From contig CACIRD010000002.1 in NCBI GenBank assembly GCA_902588965.1, forward strand, positions 142,805 through 206,804: a DNA stretch of 64,000 nucleotides, read 5' to 3'. Source of the DNA: an uncultured Pelagibacteraceae bacterium. Its GTDB lineage: Bacteria; Pseudomonadota; Alphaproteobacteria; Pelagibacterales; Pelagibacteraceae. Both the position numbers and the translations under genes were made by a program. Positions 43,368 through 51,451 of the stretch are shown here, in pieces. Below the pieces are notes generated by a model. That model was not told the origin of the DNA and did not search any database. It saw nothing but the letters and a program-made list of their open reading frames with translations. Each line of letters opens with the position of its first letter. Positions within the stretch are counted from its first letter, which is position 1.

Positions 43368-44311
43368 TGTCAAAAATTAGAAAAGTAGCCATTATTGGAA
43401 CTGGTGTAATAGGGACAGGTTGGATAATAAGATGTTTAGCACACAATAAAATTGTTTTTGCCTACGATAAAAATCAAAATTTAAAAAGTAGTTTAACTAA
43501 AGAAATTAAAAGAACTTGGCCAAATGTGAAAAAACTTTTTAATAAAAAAAAATTAAATTTAAACAATTTTAAATATTCAAATACAATTTATGATGCAATA
43601 AAAGAGGCAGATTTTATTCAAGAAAGCTCTACTGAAAATTATTTGTTAAAAATTAATTTGATGAAAATTATAGGTAAATACGCAAAACCAAATGCAATAA
43701 TTTCGTCTAGTTCATCTGGATTATTGCCAAGTAGAATTTACTCTAAATGTAAAAATCCTTACAGAACAATGATTGGCCACCCTTTTAATCCAGTTTACAT
43801 GTGTCCAGGTATTGAGATTGTTCCTGGAAAAAAAACAAAAAAAATTTATTTAAATAAAGCAAAAAAATTTTATAAATCATTAAGCATGAATCCAATAATG
43901 GTTAAAAAAGAACTACCTGGATATTTATCGGATAGACTGCAAGAAGCTTTGTGGAGAGAAGCTTTACATATAATTAATGAGGGTTACGCGACAACAGAAG
44001 AATTGGATCGAGCTATAGAGGATGGACCTGGAATCAGATATTCACTAATGGGTACATTTTTGACTTTCCACTTAGCAGGGGGAAAATCTGGAATGAAACA
44101 TATGCTTAAACAATTTGGTCCAGCATTAAATTTACCCTGGACAAAATTAAAAGCACCAAAACTTACCAAAAAGTTATCTAACAGAGTTATATTAGGTACA
44201 AAAAAACAAGCAAAAGGAAAATCTATTTCAATGTTGTCAAATATTCGAGATGATTATTTGTTGAATTTGTTGAAATTAAGAAAAAAGTATGAAAATAAAA
44301 TTAGAAAGTAA
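43367..44311 (+). CDS. lcdH: L-carnitine 3-dehydrogenase (3-hydroxyacyl-CoA dehydrogenase fold)
   Basis: NAD-dependent oxidation of L-carnitine to 3-dehydrocarnitine. The Rossmann loop VAIIGTGVIGTGWIIRCL (about residues 7-24) is characteristic of carnitine dehydrogenase; ADFIQESSTENYLLK near 80-94, ISSSSSGLLPS near 115 and IGHPFNPVYMCPGIEIVPG near 136-154 are the catalytic and substrate blocks. At 314 residues it lacks the fused thioesterase of some homologues, which is encoded separately and divergently at 41957-42427. It overlaps the BKACE gene by one base. Confidence 0.88.
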   Translation: MSKIRKVAIIGTGVIGTGWIIRCLAHNKIVFAYDKNQNLKSSLTKEIKRTWPNVKKLFNKKKLNLNNFKYSNTIYDAIKEADFIQESSTENYLLKINLMKIIGKYAKPNAIISSSSSGLLPSRIYSKCKNPYRTMIGHPFNPVYMCPGIEIVPGKKTKKIYLNKAKKFYKSLSMNPIMVKKELPGYLSDRLQEALWREALHIINEGYATTEELDRAIEDGPGIRYSLMGTFLTFHLAGGKSGMKHMLKQFGPALNLPWTKLKAPKLTKKLSNRVILGTKKQAKGKSISMLSNIRDDYLLNLLKLRKKYENKIRK

Positions 44312-44325
44312 GATAATATATTAAA

Positions 44326-45450
44326 ATGTATAAAGCAGTAATAGCAGGATACTCAAGATCACCATTTACTCCAGCAAAAAAAGGTGAGTTAATAAATACA
44401 AAACCTGACAAACTATTATCAGAAGTAATAAAAAACTTAATTATTAAAACCAAAATAAACCCAAAAGATATAGAAGATGTTATAATTGGCTGTGCCTTTC
44501 CAGAAGGTGAGCAGGGTTTTAATATAGGAAAAATAGTAACATTTTTAAGTGGTATGGATGTTAAAACAGCTGGCATGACAGTTAACAGGTGGTGCGGATC
44601 ATCTATGCAAGCAATTCATATTGCAGCAGGAGCAATAAGTATGGGCTCGGGTAAGGCATTTATTTGTGGAGGTGTTGAGAGTATGACGAGAGTAACTGCT
44701 GGGTTTGATCCTCTACCTTATCCAAAATCAAATTTAAATAATCCACACCTTTATTTTTCTATGGGTGTTACAGCAGAAAATGTAGCAAAAAAATATAAGT
44801 TGAGCAGAGAAGAACAACAAGATTTTGCAATATTAAGTCATCAAAAAGCTTCTTTTGCCGAGTCAAATGGAAATTTTAAAAAAGAAATAATAGATGTTGA
44901 TGGCTGTTCTAAAGATGGAGGTATTCGCCCAACAACTAACAAACAAGCGTTAGACAATCTAAAACTTGCCTTTGATCAAGATGGTACGGTTACTGCAGGA
45001 ACCTCATCGCCTTTAACCGATGGAGCTGCAACAACACTCATATGCGAGTAACAGTATGCCAAAGAAAACAAATTAGATATAATTGGAAGAATTGTTTCAA
45101 CCTCAGTTGATGGATGTATGCCTGAATTCATGGGACTAGGTCCTATAGGTGCATCCAGAAAAGCCTTAAAAAGAGCAAATTTAAAAATAAAAGATATAGA
45201 TATAATTGAGCTTAACGAGGCTTTTGCCTCTCAATCATTAGCATGCATTAAAGACCTAGAAATTAACTTGAAAAAAGTAAATTTAGATGGAGGAGCAATA
45301 GCTTTAGGACATCCTTTAGGCGCCACTGGCGCAAGAATAACAGGTAAAGCGTCTGATCTTTTAAGAAGAGAGAATAAAAAATATGCTTTAGCCACTCAAT
45401 GCATAGGTTATGGTATGGGTATAGCAACAGTAATCGAAAATTGTGACTAG
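44326..45450 (+). pseudogene. Acetyl-CoA acetyltransferase (thiolase) interrupted by one in-frame TAA
   Basis: One continuous 375-codon frame encodes a complete thiolase except for TAA at 45049-45051. The N-terminal part has NRWCGSSMQAIHIAAGAI (active-site Cys near residue 90) and GGVESMTR. The C-terminal part, read in the same frame from 45052, has IELNEAFASQS, GGAIALGHPLGATGARI (His) and ATQCIGYGMG (Cys). The sequence across the stop (TLICE, stop, QYAKENK) is homologous-looking thiolase, and a Glu or Lys codon there would restore the protein. It follows the carnitine dehydrogenase gene and may cleave the acetoacetyl-CoA derived from carnitine. It may be a recent mutation, an error in the sequence or a true pseudogene. 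Confidence 0.85.
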
Positions 45451-45519
45451 GAAATCGTGTGTCAACTTGTTACAGAAGCGAAGGTTGATCAATTGAAACT
45501 AAAATCATATATAAAGCAC

Positions 45520-45969
45520 ATGATTAAAAACTTAAAGAAAAGGTCGTACAAAATCTTTTTAACATTATTTATCATTTGTTTTAGTTCTAATGTTTTTGCT
45601 GCAGATGTTACTGTAGAAATGCTAAACAAAATGGGAAAAGAAATGATGGTTTACTCAAAAAAAATTGTAAGAGTAAATGTTGGAGAAACTGTAATTTGGA
45701 AAGCTACAGACAAAGGTCACAATGTTGAATTTATTAAAGGTGGAGTACCTGATGGAGTTGATAAGTTTAAATCTAAATATAACGTAGATACTCAATATAA
45801 ATTTACCATACCGGGTATTTATGCTTATTGGTGTACGCCCCATAAAAATATGGGAATGATAGGATTTGTTGTTGTTGGTGGCGACAAATCTAATATTGAT
45901 TCAATTAAAGCAATTAGATTCTCTTCTAAATCAAAAAAAATCGCTCCTGATTTAATAAATCAGCTGTAA
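45520..45969 (+). CDS. Pseudoazurin-like blue copper protein
   Basis: Periplasmic type-1 copper electron carrier, 149 residues from ATG at 45520. That start begins a good signal peptide (KKRSYKIFLTLFIICFSSN) ending VFA-A, and is preferred over an upstream in-frame ATG at 45457. Copper ligands are His in DKGHNVEFI and Cys, His and Met in YWCTPHKNMGM, which matches the pseudoazurin spacing. It may accept electrons for an oxidase or reductase in the respiratory chain. It is convergent with the ProV gene, six bases apart. Confidence 0.92.
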   Translation: MIKNLKKRSYKIFLTLFIICFSSNVFAADVTVEMLNKMGKEMMVYSKKIVRVNVGETVIWKATDKGHNVEFIKGGVPDGVDKFKSKYNVDTQYKFTIPGIYAYWCTPHKNMGMIGFVVVGGDKSNIDSIKAIRFSSKSKKIAPDLINQL

Positions 45970-45975
45970 GAAATT

Positions 45976-47019
45976 TTATAAAGCATCAGATAAATGTTCT
46001 TTAGCAAGAGCATTTGATAACTCTTTTTGAGATAAATAACCTTTTACATTACCGTTTTTATCAACAACTTCACAATTTGCGTTTGAACAAACTACTTTTG
46101 GTAAAAATTCCTCTAAAAACTCATCTTCGTTAATTTTAATAAGATTTGTTTTATCAATATTATTTGATGCATTGTATGGGGTCATTATTATTTTAGCCTT
46201 AATTACTTTTGCTCGATTTACATCTTTTACAAATGCTGCAACATACTCATCCGCAGGGTTCATTATAATATCCACTGGAGTTCCAACCTGAACAAGTCTT
46301 CCACCATTTAAAATACCGATATGATCACCTAGTCTGAGAGACTCGTCTAAGTCATGTGTTATAAAAACAATTGTTTTTTTGAGTTCACTTTGTAAATCCA
46401 TAAGTTGCTTTTGCATATCGCTTCTAATTAAAGGGTCTAATGCTGAAAAAGCCTCATCCATTAGCAGAATATCTGTATTAGTCGCTAAGGCTCTAGCTAG
46501 CCCAACCCTTTGTTGCATTCCTCCTGATAATTGATTGGGGTACTGATTTTCAAATCCTGTAAGGCCCACAGCTTCAATTTTTTCCATGGCAACCTTGTTT
46601 CTTTCATCTATTTCTTTACCTTGAACTTCTAATCCATAGCCAACATTTTCTAAAACTGTTTTGTGTGGGAATAAACCAAATCTTTGGAAAACCATACTCA
46701 TCTTATGTCTTCTAAATTCAATTAATTTTTTTTGATCTAAGTCCATTACATTCACACCTTCTACCGAAACTATTCCTGAAGTTGGGTCAATTAATCTATT
46801 AATATGTCGAATAAGAGTAGATTTTCCTGATCCAGACAAACCCATACAAACAAATGTTTCACCCTCCTCAATTTTTAGTGATACGTTATCTAGACCTACT
46901 GTATGCCCAGTTTTTTCTAAAATTTCATCTTTGTTTCCGCCATTTTTAACCATAGGCAAAATCTTATCTGGATTGGGACCAAAAATTTTATAAACGTTAC
47001 TAATTTCTATTTTGTTCAT
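45976..47019 (-). CDS. proV: Lone glycine betaine/proline-type ABC ATPase (ProV/OpuAA)
   Basis: ATP-binding subunit of an osmolyte importer, 347 residues. GLSGSGKST near residue 60, LSGGMQQRVGLARAL near 163-177 and LMDEAFSALDP near 186 are the ATPase motifs. It differs from the family consensus Asp-Glu-Pro in having DEA in Walker B/D-loop, which is also seen in ProV. A C-terminal stretch (KNGNVKGYLSQKEL) looks like a remnant CBS-like region. No permease or binding protein is adjacent, so it may serve the proX-proW operon at 22.9-24.8 kb, which lacks an ATPase. Confidence 0.93.
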   Translation of the reverse strand: MNKIEISNVYKIFGPNPDKILPMVKNGGNKDEILEKTGHTVGLDNVSLKIEEGETFVCMGLSGSGKSTLIRHINRLIDPTSGIVSVEGVNVMDLDQKKLIEFRRHKMSMVFQRFGLFPHKTVLENVGYGLEVQGKEIDERNKVAMEKIEAVGLTGFENQYPNQLSGGMQQRVGLARALATNTDILLMDEAFSALDPLIRSDMQKQLMDLQSELKKTIVFITHDLDESLRLGDHIGILNGGRLVQVGTPVDIIMNPADEYVAAFVKDVNRAKVIKAKIIMTPYNASNNIDKTNLIKINEDEFLEEFLPKVVCSNANCEVVDKNGNVKGYLSQKELSNALAKEHLSDAL

Positions 47020-47156
47020 TTTTCAAATATTTTTATCAGTGTAAAATAATTCTTGCAAAACAACTATTAAAAATAGCAAAAATTAATTCTAAAATATCCT
47101 AATTAACAACTATAAATTGCATTGATTTAGTAAATAAATATAATAATTCTTTAAAT

Positions 47157-48281
47157 ATGTTTGAAATTTCTAAACTAGAAAAAAATAACAGCTATTTGAA
47201 AGTTGTTTGGAATGATGGTGAGGAAAGTAAATTCAATTATCTTTGGTTAAGAGATAATTGTCCATCTGCGCATGACAAGGACACGAGACACAGAATGTTC
47301 AATATACTTAAAGTTTCAGACAAAATTAATCCAAAAAAATACAAAATTAACTCTGAAGGAAAATTACAAATAGAATGGAGCGAAGGAGATCATGTAAGTT
47401 ATTATGATTTAAATTGGCTCAGAAAAAATTGTTATACATTAAAAAATAAGCAAAAATATATTTCTCCCTATGAGTTGTGGGAAAATTCACTTCAAAATAA
47501 TTTAGAAAGTATTCAAGTTGAACATAATGAAATAATGGACTCAGATAAAGGTTTAATTAAATGGTTAGAATTATTACATAGAAAAGGAATTGCAATTGTT
47601 AAAAATTCACCTACAACCAAAGAGTCTGCCTTTCCAATATTAAATAGAATTAGTCATACTAGAGAAACATTTTTTAAAACACCATTTGAAGTTATAAATG
47701 TACCAAAACCAAATAATTCAGCCTATACAGCGCATGGTCTAAGAAATCATATCGATCTACCATGGTTCGAAAATCCTCCTGGTTATCAATTTCTCCATTG
47801 TTTGATAAATGAAGCAAAAGGAGGAAACTCATCAGCAATCGATGGTTTTGCTGTTGCAGATTTTTTAAGAAAAAACGAAAAAAAAATTTTTGATACTTTA
47901 GTAAAAGTGCCACTAAAATTTAGGGATAAGGATTATACTCAAAATTCACATAGAAGTTTTTATGCACCAGCAATAAGTTTAACAAAAGATGGTGATTATA
48001 ACGACATAAGATTCAGCGTAGCAACGATGGATGCTTTGGATTGTCATCCTGATATAATGGAAAATGTTTATAAATCACATCACAGATTTGGAAATCTTTT
48101 ACATGATGATAGTTTTCAAATAAATTTTAGATTAGAAAAAGGAGATATATTTTCATTTAATAATAGAAGAGTATTACATGGAAGAACAGCATATAATCCC
48201 AATTCTGGACATAGACATTTACAAGGATATTATATGGATAGAGATGAAATAATAGGAAGATTAAATTTTTTAAAAAAATAA
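47157..48281 (+). CDS. Gamma-butyrobetaine dioxygenase
   Basis: 2-oxoglutarate/Fe(II) oxygenase making L-carnitine from gamma-butyrobetaine, 374 residues. The N-terminal domain has LWLRDNCPSAHD and the C-terminal TauD-like domain has HIDLPW (His198, Asp200) and RRVLHGRTAY (His341) as the iron ligands. The N-terminal zinc site is degenerate: the Cys-Cys-Cys-His set known in animal homologues reads Cys35, Ser37, Asp40 and His79. It is followed convergently by an aldehyde dehydrogenase that could make its substrate. Trimethyllysine dioxygenase is the alternative family member; genomic context favours butyrobetaine. Confidence 0.87.
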   Translation: MFEISKLEKNNSYLKVVWNDGEESKFNYLWLRDNCPSAHDKDTRHRMFNILKVSDKINPKKYKINSEGKLQIEWSEGDHVSYYDLNWLRKNCYTLKNKQKYISPYELWENSLQNNLESIQVEHNEIMDSDKGLIKWLELLHRKGIAIVKNSPTTKESAFPILNRISHTRETFFKTPFEVINVPKPNNSAYTAHGLRNHIDLPWFENPPGYQFLHCLINEAKGGNSSAIDGFAVADFLRKNEKKIFDTLVKVPLKFRDKDYTQNSHRSFYAPAISLTKDGDYNDIRFSVATMDALDCHPDIMENVYKSHHRFGNLLHDDSFQINFRLEKGDIFSFNNRRVLHGRTAYNPNSGHRHLQGYYMDRDEIIGRLNFLKK

Positions 48282-48282
48282 T

Positions 48283-49713
48283 TTATTTCCAGCCTGTAAC
48301 TGTTTTTACTTCTAAATATTCTTCTAAACCCCAAACTCCTCCTTCACGTCCGTTGCCTGATTGTCGGTAGCCACCAAATGGAGTCCCTGAGTCTGCACTT
48401 TTTCCATTAATATAAACACATCCAGATCTGAGTTCTTTTGCAACTCTGTGCGCTTTTTCTTTATCTTCAGTTTGAAGATAATTTCCTAAACCATAAGAAG
48501 TATCATTTACAATTTTTATTGCCTCTTCTTCTTTCTCAAAAGGAATTATAGAGAGAACAGGTCCAAAGATTTCTTCTTTTGCTATCTTCATATTATTTGT
48601 AACATCAGTAAAAATTGTAGGTTTTATAAAATATCCTTTTTTTAATGTATTAGGTTTTTCAGGACCACCAGCGGCTAATGTTGCCCCTTCAGAAATACCA
48701 CTTTTTATTAGATTAATTATTTTATCGTATTGAATTTTTGAAATAACTGGTCCTATGTGATCTCCTTTTTTTGATCCTAAATCAACTTTAATTTTATTTG
48801 CCTCGTCCACTGCCTCATCCACAGCTCTTCGATAAATAGATTTCTCAACCAACATTCTCGTTGGGGCGTCACATGACTGGCCTGAGTTGCTCATTACGTT
48901 TCTAATACCATCTCTAACTGCATTAGGATAAGAATCTGCAAAAACTATATTTCCTCCTTTTCCACCAAGTTCCAAACATACTCTCTTAATTGTATTTGCT
49001 GCATTTTTAGATATTAATTTTCCGGCTCTAGTTGATCCAGTAAATGAAACCATGTCAATATCGTTATGACCAGATATATGTGTACCAACACCAGCACCAT
49101 CACCGTTAATCAAATTGAAAACTCCGGCAGGAAATCCAGCTTCATCTATCATTTCCGCAAATAGCATTCCTGAAAGAGGAGCTATTTCAGATGGTTTTAA
49201 AATCATTGTGCATCCCGTCGCAAAAGCAGGAACAACTTTTAGAGCAATTTGATTTATAGGCCAGTTCCAAGGAGTTATTAATCCACAAACACCTATAGGC
49301 TCATAACAAATATGATTATTTGATTTTGAATCAAAATGTTTTTCAAATTTAAATTCCTTTAATCTTAATATAAAATCTTCTAGATGTGCCTGGCCAGAAC
49401 TTGTTTGTGTATTAGTTGCCCAATCCATTGGAGCACCCATCTCATCAGAAATAGCTTTTGCCATTTCGTTAAATCTTTTTTTATAAACTTGTAAAAGTTT
49501 TTCTAGCAGTTTAAGCCTTTCTTCTTTTGATGTTCTTTTCCAACTTTGAAATGCTTTTTTTGCAGATTTTACTGCACTATCTACATCCTCTTTTGATCCT
49601 AAGGAAATTATAGCATAAGGATCCTCATTTGATGGATTTATCACTTCAAGATCGTTTGTTTTATATGGAGATATCCATTTACCATTTATATAAAATTTTC
49701 TTTTATCTAACAT
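48283..49713 (-). CDS. Aldehyde dehydrogenase family protein (candidate trimethylaminobutyraldehyde dehydrogenase)
   Basis: NAD(P)-dependent aldehyde dehydrogenase, 476 residues. TPWNWPINQ near residue 144, CLELGGKGGN (Glu near 246) and GQSCDAPTRMLV (Cys near 280) are the active-site motifs. Convergent with the butyrobetaine dioxygenase gene, two bases apart, and just downstream of the 3-hydroxyisobutyrate-dehydrogenase-like gene on its own strand. 4-trimethylaminobutyraldehyde dehydrogenase would produce gamma-butyrobetaine, which is a natural fit, but the fold alone cannot set the substrate. Confidence 0.9.
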   Translation of the reverse strand: MLDKRKFYINGKWISPYKTNDLEVINPSNEDPYAIISLGSKEDVDSAVKSAKKAFQSWKRTSKEERLKLLEKLLQVYKKRFNEMAKAISDEMGAPMDWATNTQTSSGQAHLEDFILRLKEFKFEKHFDSKSNNHICYEPIGVCGLITPWNWPINQIALKVVPAFATGCTMILKPSEIAPLSGMLFAEMIDEAGFPAGVFNLINGDGAGVGTHISGHNDIDMVSFTGSTRAGKLISKNAANTIKRVCLELGGKGGNIVFADSYPNAVRDGIRNVMSNSGQSCDAPTRMLVEKSIYRRAVDEAVDEANKIKVDLGSKKGDHIGPVISKIQYDKIINLIKSGISEGATLAAGGPEKPNTLKKGYFIKPTIFTDVTNNMKIAKEEIFGPVLSIIPFEKEEEAIKIVNDTSYGLGNYLQTEDKEKAHRVAKELRSGCVYINGKSADSGTPFGGYRQSGNGREGGVWGLEEYLEVKTVTGWK

Positions 49714-50655
49714 TTAAACCTCATACCCTTTTTCTTCTGGTTCATTATCAACTATTTCTTCTGGAAAACCTTTTTCTCTAAAATTTATACCATATTTATC
49801 CTCTAATCTTTTAACAACCATAGATGACCATGCTCTCGAACTAAATTTTTCTTTAGCGTCTCTAAATATATCCAAAATAAATGGTGCAATTTCTAATTCA
49901 ATATTCTTATCTTTTGATAACTTGTTAAATAAAGACATATCTTTTTCTACAAGATCCATAGTAAAGTTTATATTATATGAACCATTCAATATTACTTGGC
50001 TTTCTGTTTCATGAACAAACGAATTGCCAGAGGAAATTTTAATGCCTTCATAAGTTTTTTTTAAATCTAAGTTGTGTTTTTTAGCAATAGTCCAAGCCTC
50101 ACCTAAAGTTGCTAAATGCGCAGAAGCTAAATAATTAGTAATCACTTTTAAAATTGATGCAGACCCTAATTCTCCAACATGAAGTATTTTTTTCCCCATA
50201 CAAGTTAATATTGGAAGAACTTTTTCAAACGCATTTCTTTCACCTCCAACAAAAATTGCTATGTTGCCTGTTGCTGCTCTATGGCAACCCCCACTAACAG
50301 GTCCATCGAGTGCTATACCGCCTTTATCTTTTACTAGTTTTCCAAGTCTTATAACTTCAGCCTCATCAGTTGTGCTCATTTCAAGCCAAATTTTTTTATT
50401 TGAAATTCCTTCTAATATTCCATCGGGTCCTTCAACGACCTGTGAACAAATCTGAGGTGATGGCAAACAAGTTATAATTAAATCTACTTTTTCAGCTAAT
50501 TCCTTCGATGTTTTTGAAATTTTTGCGCCTTTTTTTTTAAATTCATTTAAAAGGTTATTATCTAAATCTCTAACTGTAAGATCAAAGTTATTTCTTAGAA
50601 GGCTTCCAGCTAATTTTCCACCTACATTTCCCAGTCCAATAAAGCCTATTTTCAT
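49714..50655 (-). CDS. 3-hydroxyisobutyrate dehydrogenase family protein (beta-hydroxyacid dehydrogenase)
   Basis: A 313-residue NAD(P)-dependent dehydrogenase. IGFIGLGNVGGKLAGSLL near residues 3-20 binds NAD(P), DGPVSGGCHRAATG near 115 is the substrate loop and LKVITNYLASAHLATLGEAW near 168-187 contains the catalytic Lys. It starts 58 bases from the divergent DUF4864 gene and abuts the aldehyde dehydrogenase with no gap. It could oxidise a beta-hydroxy acid such as 3-hydroxyisobutyrate or tartronate semialdehyde. It may take part with the aldehyde dehydrogenase in one pathway, but no specific reaction can be assigned. Confidence 0.9.
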   Translation of the reverse strand: MKIGFIGLGNVGGKLAGSLLRNNFDLTVRDLDNNLLNEFKKKGAKISKTSKELAEKVDLIITCLPSPQICSQVVEGPDGILEGISNKKIWLEMSTTDEAEVIRLGKLVKDKGGIALDGPVSGGCHRAATGNIAIFVGGERNAFEKVLPILTCMGKKILHVGELGSASILKVITNYLASAHLATLGEAWTIAKKHNLDLKKTYEGIKISSGNSFVHETESQVILNGSYNINFTMDLVEKDMSLFNKLSKDKNIELEIAPFILDIFRDAKEKFSSRAWSSMVVKRLEDKYGINFREKGFPEEIVDNEPEEKGYEV

Positions 50656-50713
50656 GTGCGTCCTAATTAGTAAATTAATTATTATTTGTATATGATATAT
50701 TTAAATTTGAAAA

Positions 50714-51199
50714 ATGTATTTAAATAAAATCAAATTTTTTGAAAAAGTTATATTTGTAATATTAATTTCATTATTATTAACAAATTTTGCCAATGCTGAT
50801 TTAATTAAACCAAATAATGGAATTGAACCAATTCAAGTTGTTAAAATTCAATTAAGAGGTCTAAAAAACAACAATCAACTATATAAGGACAGCGGTATTG
50901 AACAAACATGGGAGTTTGCACATCCAAAAAATAGAAAATTTACCGGACCTCTCAGTAATTTTAAAAACATGATCAAAGGAGATGCTTTTTCAATGTTGTT
51001 AAATCATAAAGAGCATAAAGTAAAAGAGGTTTTTTTGTCGGAGGATGTAGCAACTTTTGAAGTAATTGTTTTAAATTCAGAAAAAGAATATTTTAAATTT
51101 AAATGGCAGGTTGAAAAGTTTAAAAAAGAAGGGCCACTTAAAAATTGTTGGTTAACAACAGCAGTATCTTCTCCAATATCATTAGGATCCTCTATATAA
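50714..51199 (+). CDS. DUF4864-like secreted protein
   Basis: A 161-residue protein with a signal peptide (hydrophobic residues about 10-26, ending NFANA-D). The mature domain has VVKIQLRGLKNNN near 43-55, GIEQTWEFAHPKNRKFTGPLSNF near 61-83 and a FKWQVEKFKKEGPLKNCWLT stretch near 128-147, which correspond, as I remember it, to the DUF4864 family of short exported proteins. Function unknown. It is followed by a small membrane protein gene two bases later. Confidence 0.75.
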   Translation: MYLNKIKFFEKVIFVILISLLLTNFANADLIKPNNGIEPIQVVKIQLRGLKNNNQLYKDSGIEQTWEFAHPKNRKFTGPLSNFKNMIKGDAFSMLLNHKEHKVKEVFLSEDVATFEVIVLNSEKEYFKFKWQVEKFKKEGPLKNCWLTTAVSSPISLGSSI

Positions 51200-51201
51200 T
51201 C

Positions 51202-51408
51202 ATGCCAAAGATACCTGATTATATAAGGATAGTAATTTTGATGGGAATATTATGTATTCCTCCAATTGGAGCGACCCAAATTGGATGGTTTTTTTGGGGA
51301 AAGGAAGTTGGAATTAATTGTGGTATGATCGTAGGAATAATTAGTGTGACTGTGGCGGCATATCTCATGTATCAAAAAGGATGGAGAGATTCTGATGATG
51401 ACTATTAA
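51202..51408 (+). CDS. Small membrane protein of unknown function
   Basis: A 68-residue protein starting at ATG 51202, two bases after the preceding stop. A longer frame opening at an earlier TTG is rejected because it would overlap the upstream gene by 55 bases. Two hydrophobic segments (about residues 8-28 and 36-55) flank GWFFWGKEVGIN, and the end is acidic (RDSDDDY). No family was recognised. It resembles a two-helix inner-membrane microprotein. Confidence 0.6.
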   Translation: MPKIPDYIRIVILMGILCIPPIGATQIGWFFWGKEVGINCGMIVGIISVTVAAYLMYQKGWRDSDDDY

Positions 51409-51451
51409 ATTTATGTTTCGCTAGGATCAGAAATTTAGTAGAAATCCAAAT

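Noticed and set aside
45049..45051. Programmed readthrough or recoding (selenocysteine or pyrrolysine) of the thiolase stop
   Set aside because: The codon is TAA, not TGA or TAG, and no downstream structure resembling a recoding element was seen. A plain nonsense mutation or sequence error is simpler.
48281..48283. Terminators at convergent gene ends (also near 6212, 14110, 35875, 45972 and 57230)
   Set aside because: The gaps are 0-14 bases and no clear stem with a U run was visible, so no terminator is called there.
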